DNA of 64,000 nt from Bacteroidota bacterium (GCA_018266915.1 JAFDZM010000030.1:62001-126000), one strand, 5' to 3'. Positions 1 through 9,013 are shown, counted from the stretch's first letter. Notes: a model not told the origin generated them from the sequence alone. Numbers and translations are program-made.

Positions 1-75
1 GGTTAAAAATCCTATTTTTAGCGCCTTAATTTCTATACAAGAATATTAATCATTTGTGTTAAATAGAAACAAAAA

Positions 76-1386
76 ATGAAAGTTTTAAAATTTGGCGGTA
101 CATCGGTGGGAAGCCCTGAAAGGATGAAAAAACTGCTGGATATAATCGATGCTTCTGAAAGGCAGATCGTTGTTCTTTCGGCGGTGTCAGGCACTACGAA
201 TAGTTTGGTTGAAATTGGTCAGGCTTACCTGGCTGGTGATAAACCAAAAGCTGCTAACCTAATAAAGGCTTTAAAGGATAAATACGAAATATTTATAAAG
301 GAGCTTTTTACCAAACCCGAGTATCTGGAACAAGGCAAGGAGGTGATCGACTATCATTTTGACCTGCTAAGCAACCTGTCAAACGACCTGTTTACCAATA
401 TTGAGGATAAAATCATATTGGCCCAAGGCGAGCTTTTATCTACTACCCTATATCATGTTTACCTGAAAGAGATCGGTGTGCAATCGGTTTTACTACCCGC
501 GCTTGATTTTATGAAGATTGACGAGGATAATGAACCGATAGTAGATTATATTACCGAACATATTACACCTTTATTAAATAAGTACCCGGATAATAAGCTG
601 TTCATTACACAGGGATACATCTGCCGCAATAGTTTTGGCGAGATTGATAACCTGCGCCGTGGCGGCAGTGATTATACGGCTTCTTTGATCGGTGCAGCCA
701 TCCGCAGCGAGGAAGTACAAATATGGACCGACATTGATGGCATGCACAATAACGACCCCCGGATTGTTAAAGGCACCAAACCTATTGCACAACTTTCATT
801 TGATGAAGCTGCCGAACTGGCTTACTTCGGAGCTAAAATACTGCACCCCCAAAGCGTATTCCCGGCACAGAAATATAAAATACCCGTTCGCCTACTCAAT
901 ACGATGGACCCAAAAGCACCGGGCACATTGATAACTAACGACAGCGAAAAGAATAAAATAAAATCTATCGCTGCTAAGGATGGTATTACTGCTATCAAGA
1001 TACAATCAAGCCGGATGCTACTGGCGCATGGCTTTTTACGTCGCGTATTCGAGGTGTTTGAAAGATACAGAACGTCTATCGATATGATCACCACTTCAGA
1101 AGTGGCGGTTTCATTAACTATTGATGATACTACCTACCTGGAAGAGATCAAAAGTGAGTTACTATCTTTCGGCACAGTTGATATAGATCGGGATCAAACC
1201 ATTATTTGCGTAGTAGGCGATTTTGGGGCTGAGCAACATGGTTATGCTGTTCGCGTATTGGAAGCGTTGAAGCATATCCCCTTACGTATGATCTCCTACG
1301 GCGGCAGCGATCATAACTTATCCATATTGTTAAATACAACAGAAAAAACAGAGGCTTTACGCAGTCTGCACAATAGACTGTTTTGA
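76..1386 (+). CDS. lysC: Aspartate kinase (monofunctional)
   Basis: Phosphorylates L-aspartate, the first step towards lysine, threonine and methionine, in the cytoplasm. The N-terminal kinase motif KFGGTSVG lies at residues 5-12 and the aspartate-binding GGSDYTA at 196-202. The C-terminal third (about residues 300-436) has the spacing of two ACT domains, which in this family bind the feedback inhibitor. At 436 aa it has the length of a monofunctional enzyme, with no homoserine dehydrogenase part. The ATG follows an A-rich stretch without Shine-Dalgarno sequence, as usual in Bacteroidota. It lies 71 bases before lysA on the same strand, so both probably serve lysine/diaminopimelate supply. 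Confidence 0.95.
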   Translation: MKVLKFGGTSVGSPERMKKLLDIIDASERQIVVLSAVSGTTNSLVEIGQAYLAGDKPKAANLIKALKDKYEIFIKELFTKPEYLEQGKEVIDYHFDLLSNLSNDLFTNIEDKIILAQGELLSTTLYHVYLKEIGVQSVLLPALDFMKIDEDNEPIVDYITEHITPLLNKYPDNKLFITQGYICRNSFGEIDNLRRGGSDYTASLIGAAIRSEEVQIWTDIDGMHNNDPRIVKGTKPIAQLSFDEAAELAYFGAKILHPQSVFPAQKYKIPVRLLNTMDPKAPGTLITNDSEKNKIKSIAAKDGITAIKIQSSRMLLAHGFLRRVFEVFERYRTSIDMITTSEVAVSLTIDDTTYLEEIKSELLSFGTVDIDRDQTIICVVGDFGAEQHGYAVRVLEALKHIPLRMISYGGSDHNLSILLNTTEKTEALRSLHNRLF

Positions 1387-1453
1387 TTTCGGAAGTCGGA
1401 ATTTCGATTTCGGATTTAATTGAATTAGAATTTAGATTTTAGGATTTTACTAC
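1387..1453 (+). repeat. Degenerate tandem repeat with 7-nt period between lysC and lysA
   Basis: The spacer between lysC and lysA can be laid out in successive heptamers (ATTTCGG, AAGTCGG, AATTTCG, ATTTCGG and then drifting AT-rich units such as AGAATTT, AGATTTT, AGGATTT). It begins directly at the lysC stop. No promoter or terminator is evident in it. The period is the same as in the two cleaner heptamer arrays at 2430 and 5906. Confidence 0.5.
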
Positions 1454-1457
1454 TATA

Positions 1458-2639
1458 ATGTTCGATACCAATACCATAACACGATTTCAAGGTTTAGAAA
1501 CACCGTTTTACTATTACGATCTGGGCTTGCTCCGCAAAACGTTAGAGGCTTGCAAAATCGCTTCTGATAAATATGGCTTCCATGTGCATTATGCCATGAA
1601 GGCCAATTTTAATCCAAAGGTTATAGCAGCAATTCAATCATATGGTTTTGGAGCGGATTGTGTGAGTGGCAACGAGGTATCGACAGCCATTACTAACGGC
1701 TTTGATAAAAGTAAGGTGGTATTTGCTGGTGTCGGCAAATCCGATAAAGAGATCAACACAGCTTTAGATGCAGATATTTTCTGCTTCAATGTGGAATCGA
1801 TTCAGGAGCTATTCATTATTAATGAACTGGCGCAGGCTAAAAATAAGAAGGCCAAAGTTGCTATTCGCATCAATCCAAATGTTGATGCGCATACCCATCA
1901 CTTCATTACTACCGGGCTTGATGAGAATAAATTCGGTATCAACACCTGGCAATTGCATGATGTTGTGGATGCACTAAGAAAATGTGCCAGCCTGCAATTT
2001 ATTGGTATCCATTTCCATATCGGTTCACAGATAACAGACCTGGAAGTTTATAAAAACCTGTGCACCCGCATTAACGAGATGCAAGATTGGTTTGAAGATC
2101 ATGGCTTCCCGGTAAAAGTATTGAATACCGGTGGTGGCCTCGGTGTTGATTATCATAATCCTGACACTAATCCCATTGCCAACTTTGAAGGTTATTTTAA
2201 AGTATTTAAAGACTTCCTCAAAGTAAAACCCGGCCAGGAAGTGCATTTTGAACTAGGTCGTGCACTGGTAGCACAATGTTCATCACTGGTATCAAGAGTG
2301 CTTTATGTAAAGATTGGGCAGAAAAAGAACTTCCTGGTGCTGGATGCGGGGATGACCGAACTGATCCGTCCAATGTTGTATCAAGCCTATCAAAAAATAG
2401 AGAATTTGAGCAGACGGTCCGAAAGTGAGTCTCAAATCTTAAATCTCAAATCTCAAATCTTAAAATACGATGTTGTGGGGCCGATCTGCGAAAGCACTGA
2501 CTGTTTCCAGAAAGATGTCGAATTACCAGAATCATTCCGGGGAGATATTTTTGCTATCCGCACTGCAGGCGCTTATGGCGAGGTGATGTCATCGGGATAT
2601 AACTTGCGCGATAAGGTGCAGAACGTCTACTCTGAATAA
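1458..2639 (+). CDS. lysA: Diaminopimelate decarboxylase
   Basis: PLP-dependent decarboxylation of meso-diaminopimelate to L-lysine, the last step of the pathway. The N-terminal alanine-racemase-like barrel has the Schiff-base lysine in HYAMKANF (K48) and the phosphate-binding glycine run GGGLGVDY. The C-terminal active-site motif CESTDCF is present. Residues about 318-336, between the QAYQKI helix and YDVVGPICES, form an extra Ser/Gln/Leu-rich loop encoded by a heptamer tandem repeat (2430-2464). Most family members have a short loop there, so this looks like an in-frame repeat insertion in a surface loop. The gene ends 2 bases from a convergent lipoprotein gene. Confidence 0.95.
   Translation: MFDTNTITRFQGLETPFYYYDLGLLRKTLEACKIASDKYGFHVHYAMKANFNPKVIAAIQSYGFGADCVSGNEVSTAITNGFDKSKVVFAGVGKSDKEINTALDADIFCFNVESIQELFIINELAQAKNKKAKVAIRINPNVDAHTHHFITTGLDENKFGINTWQLHDVVDALRKCASLQFIGIHFHIGSQITDLEVYKNLCTRINEMQDWFEDHGFPVKVLNTGGGLGVDYHNPDTNPIANFEGYFKVFKDFLKVKPGQEVHFELGRALVAQCSSLVSRVLYVKIGQKKNFLVLDAGMTELIRPMLYQAYQKIENLSRRSESESQILNLKSQILKYDVVGPICESTDCFQKDVELPESFRGDIFAIRTAGAYGEVMSSGYNLRDKVQNVYSE
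2430..2464 (+). repeat. Five 7-nt tandem repeats inside the lysA coding sequence
   Basis: Five heptamers in a row, TCTCAAA, TCTTAAA, TCTCAAA, TCTCAAA, TCTTAAA, encode part of an added loop in LysA (residues 325-336). Because 7 is not a multiple of 3, loss or gain of one unit would shift the frame before the catalytic CESTDCF motif. Confidence 0.85.
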
Positions 2640-2641
2640 AA

Positions 2642-3421
2642 TCAGAATTTATACCCAAAGCGAATAAAAAAGTTATTCCCTGCTTCGGCTGTTGCAAAGT
2701 AATTTTTGAAGGTAATAAAGTAGCTGATCTTTGGAAAATAATTCCGAAAGAACCTGGCATCGAGGTTTTGATCATGATAATAGCTATCCTCAAGATCGTT
2801 ATAGCCCAAAGTAGTTCCTAAAAAGCCTCTTATGCCATGCTGAATACCTGTATTATTTCTGCTATGAAATAGCACTTCGGTAGTCAGACCTATTGTATAA
2901 AGATCAGTACGTGGGTCTACAAAGTAGCCTCCGCGCTGTAGCAATTCCTGGCGGTAACTGGCATAATCACCAAATTCATGACTATAGGCCATTTCAATTC
3001 CTATAAATCTGAAATCTACATTTCCATCGGTAACAAAAGCATTGGCCGAGAACCTTGCCCCTACTGCTCCAAAAAACTTATCCGAAAAATAGTTGGCATC
3101 TGTTTTACTTCCCGAATACTGGTAATCGCCAAACACACCAAATGCCCCATAAGCTACATTGAAGTTATCAAACCGGTGCCCCTCGCTAAGATTAACCTGG
3201 CCCGAGGTGAGAAAATCAGTATAGTTAATGCCTGTATAGTTATTTAAGCCGACAGATGCATAAGTCTGACTGCTTTTGGCATCAAATGATGACGGTTTGG
3301 GCTGATAGGCAATATCCTGGTGATACATCGCAGGTGCATAAACATGAGAGCATGCACTCAGCAACATCGAAGCAACGCATAAAAGGAGTAAAAGTTTAAG
3401 TCTCATCATCTCATTACGCAT
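2642..3421 (-). CDS. Predicted outer-membrane lipoprotein of unknown function
   Basis: I do not recognise the family. The N-terminus is a lipoprotein signal: basic start, a leucine-rich core and a lipobox LLSAC with the lipidated cysteine at residue 24 of the longest reading; starts at Met5 or Met6 (3409 or 3406) would give a more usual 18-19-residue signal. The remaining 235 residues are rich in aromatic and glycine residues in alternating pattern and end in FIRFGYKF, a terminal phenylalanine typical of beta-barrel proteins. It is therefore probably an outer-membrane protein, perhaps a barrel with a lipid anchor. It is convergent with lysA and divergent from araB. Confidence 0.6.
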   Translation of the reverse strand: MRNEMMRLKLLLLLCVASMLLSACSHVYAPAMYHQDIAYQPKPSSFDAKSSQTYASVGLNNYTGINYTDFLTSGQVNLSEGHRFDNFNVAYGAFGVFGDYQYSGSKTDANYFSDKFFGAVGARFSANAFVTDGNVDFRFIGIEMAYSHEFGDYASYRQELLQRGGYFVDPRTDLYTIGLTTEVLFHSRNNTGIQHGIRGFLGTTLGYNDLEDSYYHDQNLDARFFRNYFPKISYFITFKNYFATAEAGNNFFIRFGYKF

Positions 3422-3567
3422 CTAAAACGCAATATATAACAATTCGTTTTATTAACTTTTAAATTACTATTTAAAATGTTTATGTTTACGCCACTGAAAA
3501 ACAAGTGTTATTTTAACAATTATTATTTTTCGTTACCAATTTCAACTAGTTATATTTATAATTAATT

Positions 3568-5220
3568 ATGGATCAATTTGTTATCGGTGTCGACTATGGC
3601 ACTGATTCCGTGCGTTCGGTAATTGTTGATGCCAAAAACGGCAAGGAACTGGCCTCGTCGGTCTTCTATTACCCGCGCTGGCAGCAGGGGCTGTATTGTA
3701 ATGCTGCACAAAACCAGTTCCGTCAACACCCGCTGGATTATGTAGAAGGACTGGAGCAAACTATAAAAAACTGCATCAAAATAGCGGGAGGTGATTCGGT
3801 GGCATCAGCTATTAAAGCTATTTCGGTGGATACAACCGGCTCTACACCTGTTGCTGTTAACGAGGCAGGTGTTCCCCTGGCTTTAACATCAGGCTTTGAA
3901 AATAATCCCAATGCGATGTTCGTGTTATGGAAGGATCATACAGGCGTTAAAGAAGCCGGGGAGATCAATGAACATGCAACAAAATTCGCTATTAACTACC
4001 TGCAATATGTTGGCGGCATCTATTCATCAGAATGGTTCTGGGCGAAACTGCTGCGTACGTTAAGAGTTGACGAACAAGTCCGGGCAGCCTGCCACTCATG
4101 GGTAGAACATTGCGACTGGATATCATTTCTACTTACCGGCGGTGATCATATCAGCAAAATGAAACGTGGACGTTGTTCGGCGGGACATAAGGCTTTATGG
4201 GCGGCTGAATTTGATGGTTATCCACCTGATGAATTCTTTTCCTCACTCGATCCATTATTAAAAGGCTATACCTCCACCCTTTTAAAAGAAACTTATACAT
4301 CTGACCAGGCTGCCGGAAAACTTAGCGCTGAATGGGCAAAAAGATTAGGATTATCTACCGATGTCATTATTGGTGTAGGCGCCTTTGATGCACACATGGG
4401 TGCTGTAGGTGGCCAAATTGAGCCTTACCATTTAAGTAAAGTGATGGGCACCTCCACCTGTGATATGCTGGTTGCGTCAAAATCGGATTTGGAAGGCAAA
4501 CTGATCAAAGGCATTTGCGGGCAAGTAGATGGTTCGGTAATCCCTGGCATGATAGGTCTTGAGGCAGGTCAATCAGCATTTGGCGATACCTATGCCTGGT
4601 TTAGGAAGTTATTAGAATGGCCACTGCAATTCATTGATGATAAAGAACTGCAGGAAAGCATCTCAAACAAGATCATCCCCGAACTAAGCAAACAGGCTGC
4701 ATCATTGCCATTGGATGAAAATGCGGAACTGGCAGTAGACTGGCTGAACGGACGTCGGACGCCAGATGCCAATCAATTATTAAAAGGCGCTGTTAGTGGG
4801 CTGAGTTTAGGCAGCGATGCACCGCGTGTTTTCAGAGCATGGGCAGAGGCTACTTGTTTTGGCGCGAAAAGCATAGTCGACCGTTTTAACAGTGAAGGTG
4901 TACCTGTGAAAGGATTAATAGGCATCGGTGGAGTAGCAAAAAAATCGCCCTACATTATGCAAATGATGGCCGATGTGATGCAGATGCCCATCCGCATTCA
5001 TCAATTTGAACATACCTGTGCTTTAGGTGCTGCCATGTTTGCTGCAACTGCTGCAGGCATCTATCCAAATGTAGAAGAAGCGATGGCAGCTATGGGTGGT
5101 GGCTTTGACAAAGAATATTTTCCCGATCCGGCTAAAGCTGCATTATATCAAAAACGATACGAAAAGTATCACGTACTGGGCAAATTTATAGAACAGAACA
5201 CAATTAATAATCATGAGTAA
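3568..5220 (+). CDS. araB: Ribulokinase
   Basis: Phosphorylates L-ribulose to L-ribulose 5-phosphate using ATP, the second step of L-arabinose breakdown. The FGGY-kinase N-terminus GVDYGTDSVRS (residues 7-17) supplies the nucleotide-binding turn, and the second domain has the IGIGGVAKKSP motif of the ATPase fold. The 550-aa length is normal for AraB. It begins the operon araB-araD-araA, overlapping araD by 8 bases, which suggests translational coupling. The 146-base upstream region is AT-rich and contains TATATTTA near 3552, one base off the Bacteroidota -7 consensus. No arabinose regulator or transporter lies in this window. Confidence 0.95.
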   Translation: MDQFVIGVDYGTDSVRSVIVDAKNGKELASSVFYYPRWQQGLYCNAAQNQFRQHPLDYVEGLEQTIKNCIKIAGGDSVASAIKAISVDTTGSTPVAVNEAGVPLALTSGFENNPNAMFVLWKDHTGVKEAGEINEHATKFAINYLQYVGGIYSSEWFWAKLLRTLRVDEQVRAACHSWVEHCDWISFLLTGGDHISKMKRGRCSAGHKALWAAEFDGYPPDEFFSSLDPLLKGYTSTLLKETYTSDQAAGKLSAEWAKRLGLSTDVIIGVGAFDAHMGAVGGQIEPYHLSKVMGTSTCDMLVASKSDLEGKLIKGICGQVDGSVIPGMIGLEAGQSAFGDTYAWFRKLLEWPLQFIDDKELQESISNKIIPELSKQAASLPLDENAELAVDWLNGRRTPDANQLLKGAVSGLSLGSDAPRVFRAWAEATCFGAKSIVDRFNSEGVPVKGLIGIGGVAKKSPYIMQMMADVMQMPIRIHQFEHTCALGAAMFAATAAGIYPNVEEAMAAMGGGFDKEYFPDPAKAALYQKRYEKYHVLGKFIEQNTINNHE

Positions 5221-5908
5221 ATACCAGCATATACGTGAAGCTGCCTACCTCGCCAATATGAAATTGCCAAGATTGAACCTGGTGATTTTCACCTTCGGCA
5301 ATGTAAGCGAGGCGGATCGTGATTTAGGAGTTTTTGCCATAAAACCAAGCGGCGTACCTTACGAGGTGCTTTCACCAGCCAATATGGTGATTGTAGATTT
5401 TGATGGTAATATAGTGGAGGGCGATATGCGTCCTTCATCCGACACCAAGACCCATGCAGTTTTATATAAACATTGGGATATTGGCGGAATATGCCACACG
5501 CATTCAACTTATGCTACTTCGTGGGCTCAGGCGCTGCGTGATATTCCTATTTATGGCACTACTCATGCTGATCATAAAACGGTGGACATCCCTTGTGCTC
5601 AACCTATGCATGATGATATGATCAAGGGTGATTATGAATATCAAACCGGTTTCCAGATAATGGATTGCCTGAATGAACGCAAGCTTGATTATCACCAGGT
5701 TGAAATGATATTGGTAGGTAACCACGCCCCTTTCACCTGGGGTAAAAATGCCGATAAAGCAGTTTACAGCAGCGCCGTACTGGAATCGATTGCTCAAATG
5801 GCCCTGTTAACCGAACAAATCAACCCGGAATGCAAACGGATGAAAGATTCACTGATTAAAAAGCACTTCGAACGCAAACATGGACCGGATTCTTATTATG
5901 GTCAATAG
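5213..5908 (+). CDS. araD: L-ribulose-5-phosphate 4-epimerase
   Basis: Class II aldolase-fold enzyme that interconverts L-ribulose 5-phosphate and D-xylulose 5-phosphate, passing arabinose carbon to the pentose phosphate pathway. The zinc ligands are visible: H95 and H97 in CHTHSTYATSW, and a later histidine in GNHAPFTWG. The 231-aa length fits the family. The start overlaps the end of araB by 8 bases. The TAG stop is itself the first three bases of a TAGTCAT tandem repeat that fills most of the gap to araA. Confidence 0.95.
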   Translation: MSKYQHIREAAYLANMKLPRLNLVIFTFGNVSEADRDLGVFAIKPSGVPYEVLSPANMVIVDFDGNIVEGDMRPSSDTKTHAVLYKHWDIGGICHTHSTYATSWAQALRDIPIYGTTHADHKTVDIPCAQPMHDDMIKGDYEYQTGFQIMDCLNERKLDYHQVEMILVGNHAPFTWGKNADKAVYSSAVLESIAQMALLTEQINPECKRMKDSLIKKHFERKHGPDSYYGQ

Positions 5909-5950
5909 TCATTAGTCATTAGTCATTAGTCATTAGTCATTAGTCATTAG
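5906..5950 (+). repeat. TAGTCAT tandem array (7 nt, about 6.4 copies)
   Basis: Perfect direct repeats of the heptamer TAGTCAT starting in the araD stop codon and ending 29 bases before araA. There is no spacer between units, so this is a simple tandem repeat and not a CRISPR array. Copy number could vary between strains by replication slippage; it would change the araD-araA distance but no reading frame. Confidence 0.95.
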
Positions 5951-5979
5951 GAAAACTTAAATAGAACAACTATCAATAT

Positions 5980-7470
5980 ATGATGAATTTAAAAGATTTT
6001 GAAGTCTGGTTTGTAACTGGCAGCCAGAGTTTATACGGCGAAGAAACATTAAAACAAGTAGCTGAACATTCCCAGCAAATAGCCAAAGCGTTTGACTCGG
6101 CAAAGCAAATCCCCGTGCGGATAGTTTTTAAGCCGACGGTTAAGTCGCCTGAAGAAATATACAGCATTTGCCAGGAAGCTAACACGGTTAAAAATTGTAT
6201 CGGTATCATTGCCTGGATGCACACCTTCTCCCCTGCCAAAATGTGGATCGGCGGATTGAAGATATTGCAAAAACCACTACTTCACTTGCATACACAATTT
6301 AATCGTGATATTCCATGGGACAGCATCGACATGGATTTTATGAACCTTAATCAAAGCGCCCACGGCGACCGCGAGTTTGGTTTCATTATGTCGAGAATGC
6401 GTTTAGAACGCAAAGTAGTGGTTGGTCACTGGCAGGATAAAGAGGTGCTGGAGCAGATCAATACCTGGAGCCGTGCTGCAGCAGGCTGGAGCGATTGGCA
6501 GGGCGCCCGTTTTGTTCGCTTTGGCGATAATATGCGCTATGTAGCTGTTACCGATGGTGACAAAGTGGAAGCGGAATTAAAGTTCGGTTATTCAGTTAAT
6601 ACACATGGTGTAGGGGACTTGGTAAAAGTGATCAATGCTATAAGCGATAAAGAGATCGATACCTTAACAAGTGAATACGAAGAAAAATATGCCGTTGTTC
6701 CATCATTAAGAAAAGGCGGAGACCAATATAATGCCTTGCGTGATGCAGCGAAGATCGAGCTTGGCTTAACCGCATTTTTACAGGATGGAAATTATAAAGG
6801 CTTCACCGATACTTTTGAGGACTTGCATGGCATCGTGCAGCTTCCTGGTATCGCGTCTCAGCGATTAATGGGCAAAGGCTATGGATTTGGTGGCGAGGGT
6901 GACTGGAAAACTGCTGCACTGGTTCGTGCCATGAAAGTAATGGGCAGCGGATTAAAAGGCGGCAATGCCTTTATGGAAGATTACACCTACCATTTCGATC
7001 CAAACGATCCGCTGGTTTTAGGCTCACACATGCTGGAAATATGTGAATCAATAGCTGATGGTAAAGCAAAATGTGAGATCCATCCGCTTGGCATAGGCGG
7101 CAAAGCTGACCCGGTTCGATTGGTGTTTAACGTGGCGGCAGGGCCTGCACTGAATGCATCTATAGTAGACATGGGCAACCGTTTCCGTTTGCTGGTAAAT
7201 GAAGTAGAAGCTATTGCACCTACTCATGATCTTCCTAAATTACCTGTAGCACGTGTGTTATGGAAACCATATCCTGATATGAAAACCGGTTGTGCCGCAT
7301 GGATACTGGCAGGCGGAGCACATCATACTTGCTATAGCCAAAATCTTACTGCGGAGCACTTACAGGATTTTGCAGAAATGGCCGGTATCGAGTGTGTGCT
7401 GATCGGTAAAGAAACCAATCTGCGCCAATTGAAGAATGAGCTAAAATGGAGTGAGGTATATTACCGTTAA
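5980..7470 (+). CDS. araA: L-arabinose isomerase
   Basis: Converts L-arabinose to L-ribulose, first step of the pathway; a manganese-dependent cytosolic enzyme. The N-terminus contains [10 protein letters not shown], characteristic of AraA, and the barrel includes [15 protein letters not shown] with the first catalytic glutamate region and EDYTYHF with the second. The 496-aa length matches the family. Two adjacent ATG codons (5980 and 5983) are possible starts. It is the last gene of the araBDA operon, 29 bases beyond a TAGTCAT repeat array. Confidence 0.96.
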   Translation: MMNLKDFEVWFVTGSQSLYGEETLKQVAEHSQQIAKAFDSAKQIPVRIVFKPTVKSPEEIYSICQEANTVKNCIGIIAWMHTFSPAKMWIGGLKILQKPLLHLHTQFNRDIPWDSIDMDFMNLNQSAHGDREFGFIMSRMRLERKVVVGHWQDKEVLEQINTWSRAAAGWSDWQGARFVRFGDNMRYVAVTDGDKVEAELKFGYSVNTHGVGDLVKVINAISDKEIDTLTSEYEEKYAVVPSLRKGGDQYNALRDAAKIELGLTAFLQDGNYKGFTDTFEDLHGIVQLPGIASQRLMGKGYGFGGEGDWKTAALVRAMKVMGSGLKGGNAFMEDYTYHFDPNDPLVLGSHMLEICESIADGKAKCEIHPLGIGGKADPVRLVFNVAAGPALNASIVDMGNRFRLLVNEVEAIAPTHDLPKLPVARVLWKPYPDMKTGCAAWILAGGAHHTCYSQNLTAEHLQDFAEMAGIECVLIGKETNLRQLKNELKWSEVYYR

Positions 7471-7560
7471 TTTCACCATTAATTGTTTTTAGCGGTGTTC
7501 AAGAAGGCTACGCCGTTTTAATGATTAATTGATTTCGTTGACTTATTTTCGCAAAAAATT

Positions 7561-7595
7561 ACTGGTTAACTAATCACCGATTAACTGATTTCTGA
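7561..7595. repeat. Copy of a dispersed GTTAACTAATC repeat
   Basis: The intergenic segment before the HAD gene contains ACTGGTTAACTAATCAC (7561-7577), identical to 58265-58281, followed by GATTAACTGATT. Related copies sit at 36826-36900 and 58202-58285. All lie in spacers just after or before genes. Confidence 0.6.
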
Positions 7596-7601
7596 TCTAC
7601 A

Positions 7602-8258
7602 ATGCACGCTTTTATTTTCGATTTGAACGGCACCATGATCAACGACATGGAATACCATACCCGTGGCTGGATGTATACACTGAACGATATTCTGGGTGGG
7701 AATTTTACCTGGGAAGAAGTGAAACCGCAGATGTATGGTAAAAACAAGGATGTATTGGTGCGTATGTTTGGTGCCGGTAAGTTTACTGATGAGGAAATGA
7801 ACCGCCTATCTATCGAAAAAGAAAGACGTTATCAGCAGGAGTTCCTACCTCATTTGCAATTATTACCAGGCTTGATGGAATTTCTGAAAAAGACCTATCA
7901 GGCCGGGGTACCGATGGCGATAGGTTCGGCGGCTATTCCTTTTAATATCGATTTTGTGCTGGACAACCTGAATATCAGGCATTACTTTAAAGCCATTGTG
8001 AGCGCTGATGATGTTGTATTCAGCAAACCTCACCCCGAAACATTTTTGAAAGCCGCACAATTGCTCAATGTCGAGCCGACGGAATGCCTTGTGTTTGAGG
8101 ATGTTCCTAAAGGTGTTGAAGCTGCACAAAATGCTGGGATGAATGCCGTAGTGTTGACGACAACCCATCAGGCAGAAGAATTTAAGACATTCGAAAACGT
8201 ACTGCATTTTGCCAATGACTTTACCGGCAACTTCTTTAGTTCTTTATTAAATAATTAA
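7602..8258 (+). CDS. HAD-family hydrolase, beta-phosphoglucomutase-like, with Asn at the second catalytic position
   Basis: HAD superfamily protein with an alpha-helical cap of the phosphoglucomutase type. Motif I is FDLNGT (D7-L8-N9-G10-T11): the nucleophile Asp is kept but the usual second Asp, the general acid/base, is Asn. Motif II is visible as AIGSAA, the motif III lysine in FSKPHPETF, and the motif IV acid in VFEDVPKGVEAA. At 218 aa the length is normal. It follows the arabinose operon after 131 bases, so it may act on a sugar phosphate, but the substrate is unknown. The D-to-N change could reduce phosphatase turnover or alter specificity. Confidence 0.85.
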   Translation: MHAFIFDLNGTMINDMEYHTRGWMYTLNDILGGNFTWEEVKPQMYGKNKDVLVRMFGAGKFTDEEMNRLSIEKERRYQQEFLPHLQLLPGLMEFLKKTYQAGVPMAIGSAAIPFNIDFVLDNLNIRHYFKAIVSADDVVFSKPHPETFLKAAQLLNVEPTECLVFEDVPKGVEAAQNAGMNAVVLTTTHQAEEFKTFENVLHFANDFTGNFFSSLLNN

Positions 8259-8308
8259 GATAAACCTGTTCGGGCGACAAATTCTTGCATTTATCAAAAT
8301 ATTATAGC

Positions 8309-8316
8309 TACCTTGC
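8309..8316 (+). promoter_or_regulatory. Possible -7 promoter box of the cold-shock gene
   Basis: TACCTTGC, 22 bases before the ATG, is close to the Bacteroidota -7 element TAnnTTTG, with TTG at 8285-8287 as a possible -33 element. The match is imperfect and the assignment tentative. Confidence 0.3.
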
Positions 8317-8337
8317 GCACTTTCAAAAAATATTATA

Positions 8338-8532
8338 ATGCAAAAACAAGGAACAGTTAAATTCTTTAATGAAACAAAAGGCTTTGGTTTCATCGTCCCT
8401 TCTGACGGTAGCCAGGATATCTTTGTTCATTCAACAGGTCTTATCGACGAGATCCGTGAAAACGATCAAGTTGAGTTCGAAGTACAAAACGGACGTAAAG
8501 GCTTAAATGCGGTAAATGTAAAGGTTATTTAA
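8338..8532 (+). CDS. Cold-shock domain protein (CspA family)
   Basis: Single-domain nucleic-acid-binding protein of 64 aa, acting as an RNA chaperone in the cytoplasm. RNP1 is KGFGFI (residues 14-19) and RNP2 is DIFVHS (27-32); the fold starts with GTVKFFNETKG, as in most members. A strong stem-loop with six T follows 30 bases after the stop, so the gene is a monocistronic unit. Many csp genes are controlled through their 5' leader; the 79-base upstream spacer is AT-rich but shows no clear fold. Confidence 0.95.
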   Translation: MQKQGTVKFFNETKGFGFIVPSDGSQDIFVHSTGLIDEIRENDQVEFEVQNGRKGLNAVNVKVI

Positions 8533-8562
8533 TCATAAGTGCCAAAACCAGTAATCGTATTG

Positions 8563-8588
8563 GTCCCGTTTTTCAACGGGACTTTTTT
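8563..8588 (+). terminator. Rho-independent terminator of the cold-shock gene
   Basis: Perfect 8-bp stem GTCCCGTT / AACGGGAC with a TTTC loop, followed by TTTTTT. Confidence 0.9.
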
Positions 8589-8657
8589 ATTTAATAGAAA
8601 AACACTATCTTTTCTTTGTTGTTAGATTCATAAGATTAACCTTTTAAACACACAAAA

Positions 8658-8990
8658 ATGAAAGATCAGGCAAAAGTAATAGTGGCACTTTTAGCAGGTG
8701 CAGCAGTAGGCGCTGCGGTAGCTTTACTATTGGCTCCAAGCAGTGGCTCTGAATTGAGAGAAGATATAGCAGATTATGTTGATGACATTGTTAGTTCAGC
8801 CCGCAACAAGGCTGAATCTGCCGCCAATAGGGTACGTGAATACGGCAACGATACCATCGAAAAGTCTAAATCAAAATTCAGGAGTGCGGTTAATGACCTG
8901 TCAAATTATAAAGACGGTGTAGTTGACAGCGTAAAATCAAAGGTAAAAAGTGGTGCAGATGAGCTAAATGATTCCGTTCAGGATGCTTAA
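8658..8990 (+). CDS. YtxH-domain protein
   Basis: Small 110-aa protein with one N-terminal membrane helix (about residues 7-26, VIVALLAGAAVGAAVALLLAP), the LLAPSSGSELRE signature after it that marks the YtxH family, and a long polar amphipathic helix (30-105) rich in Lys, Asp and Ser with repeated 11-residue-like spacing. Members are linked to general stress response and cell-envelope functions, but no precise activity is known. It is a single-gene unit closed by a terminator. Confidence 0.85.
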   Translation: MKDQAKVIVALLAGAAVGAAVALLLAPSSGSELREDIADYVDDIVSSARNKAESAANRVREYGNDTIEKSKSKFRSAVNDLSNYKDGVVDSVKSKVKSGADELNDSVQDA

Positions 8991-9013
8991 TAGTCATCGA
9001 TAGCCCATTTGAG

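Noticed and set aside
1-75. A lysine riboswitch before lysC
   Set aside because: Only 75 AT-rich bases are available and no conserved riboswitch core or strong stems are visible.
5906-5950. CRISPR-like direct repeats
   Set aside because: Units of 7 nt with no spacers between them; no cas gene in the window. It is a simple tandem repeat.
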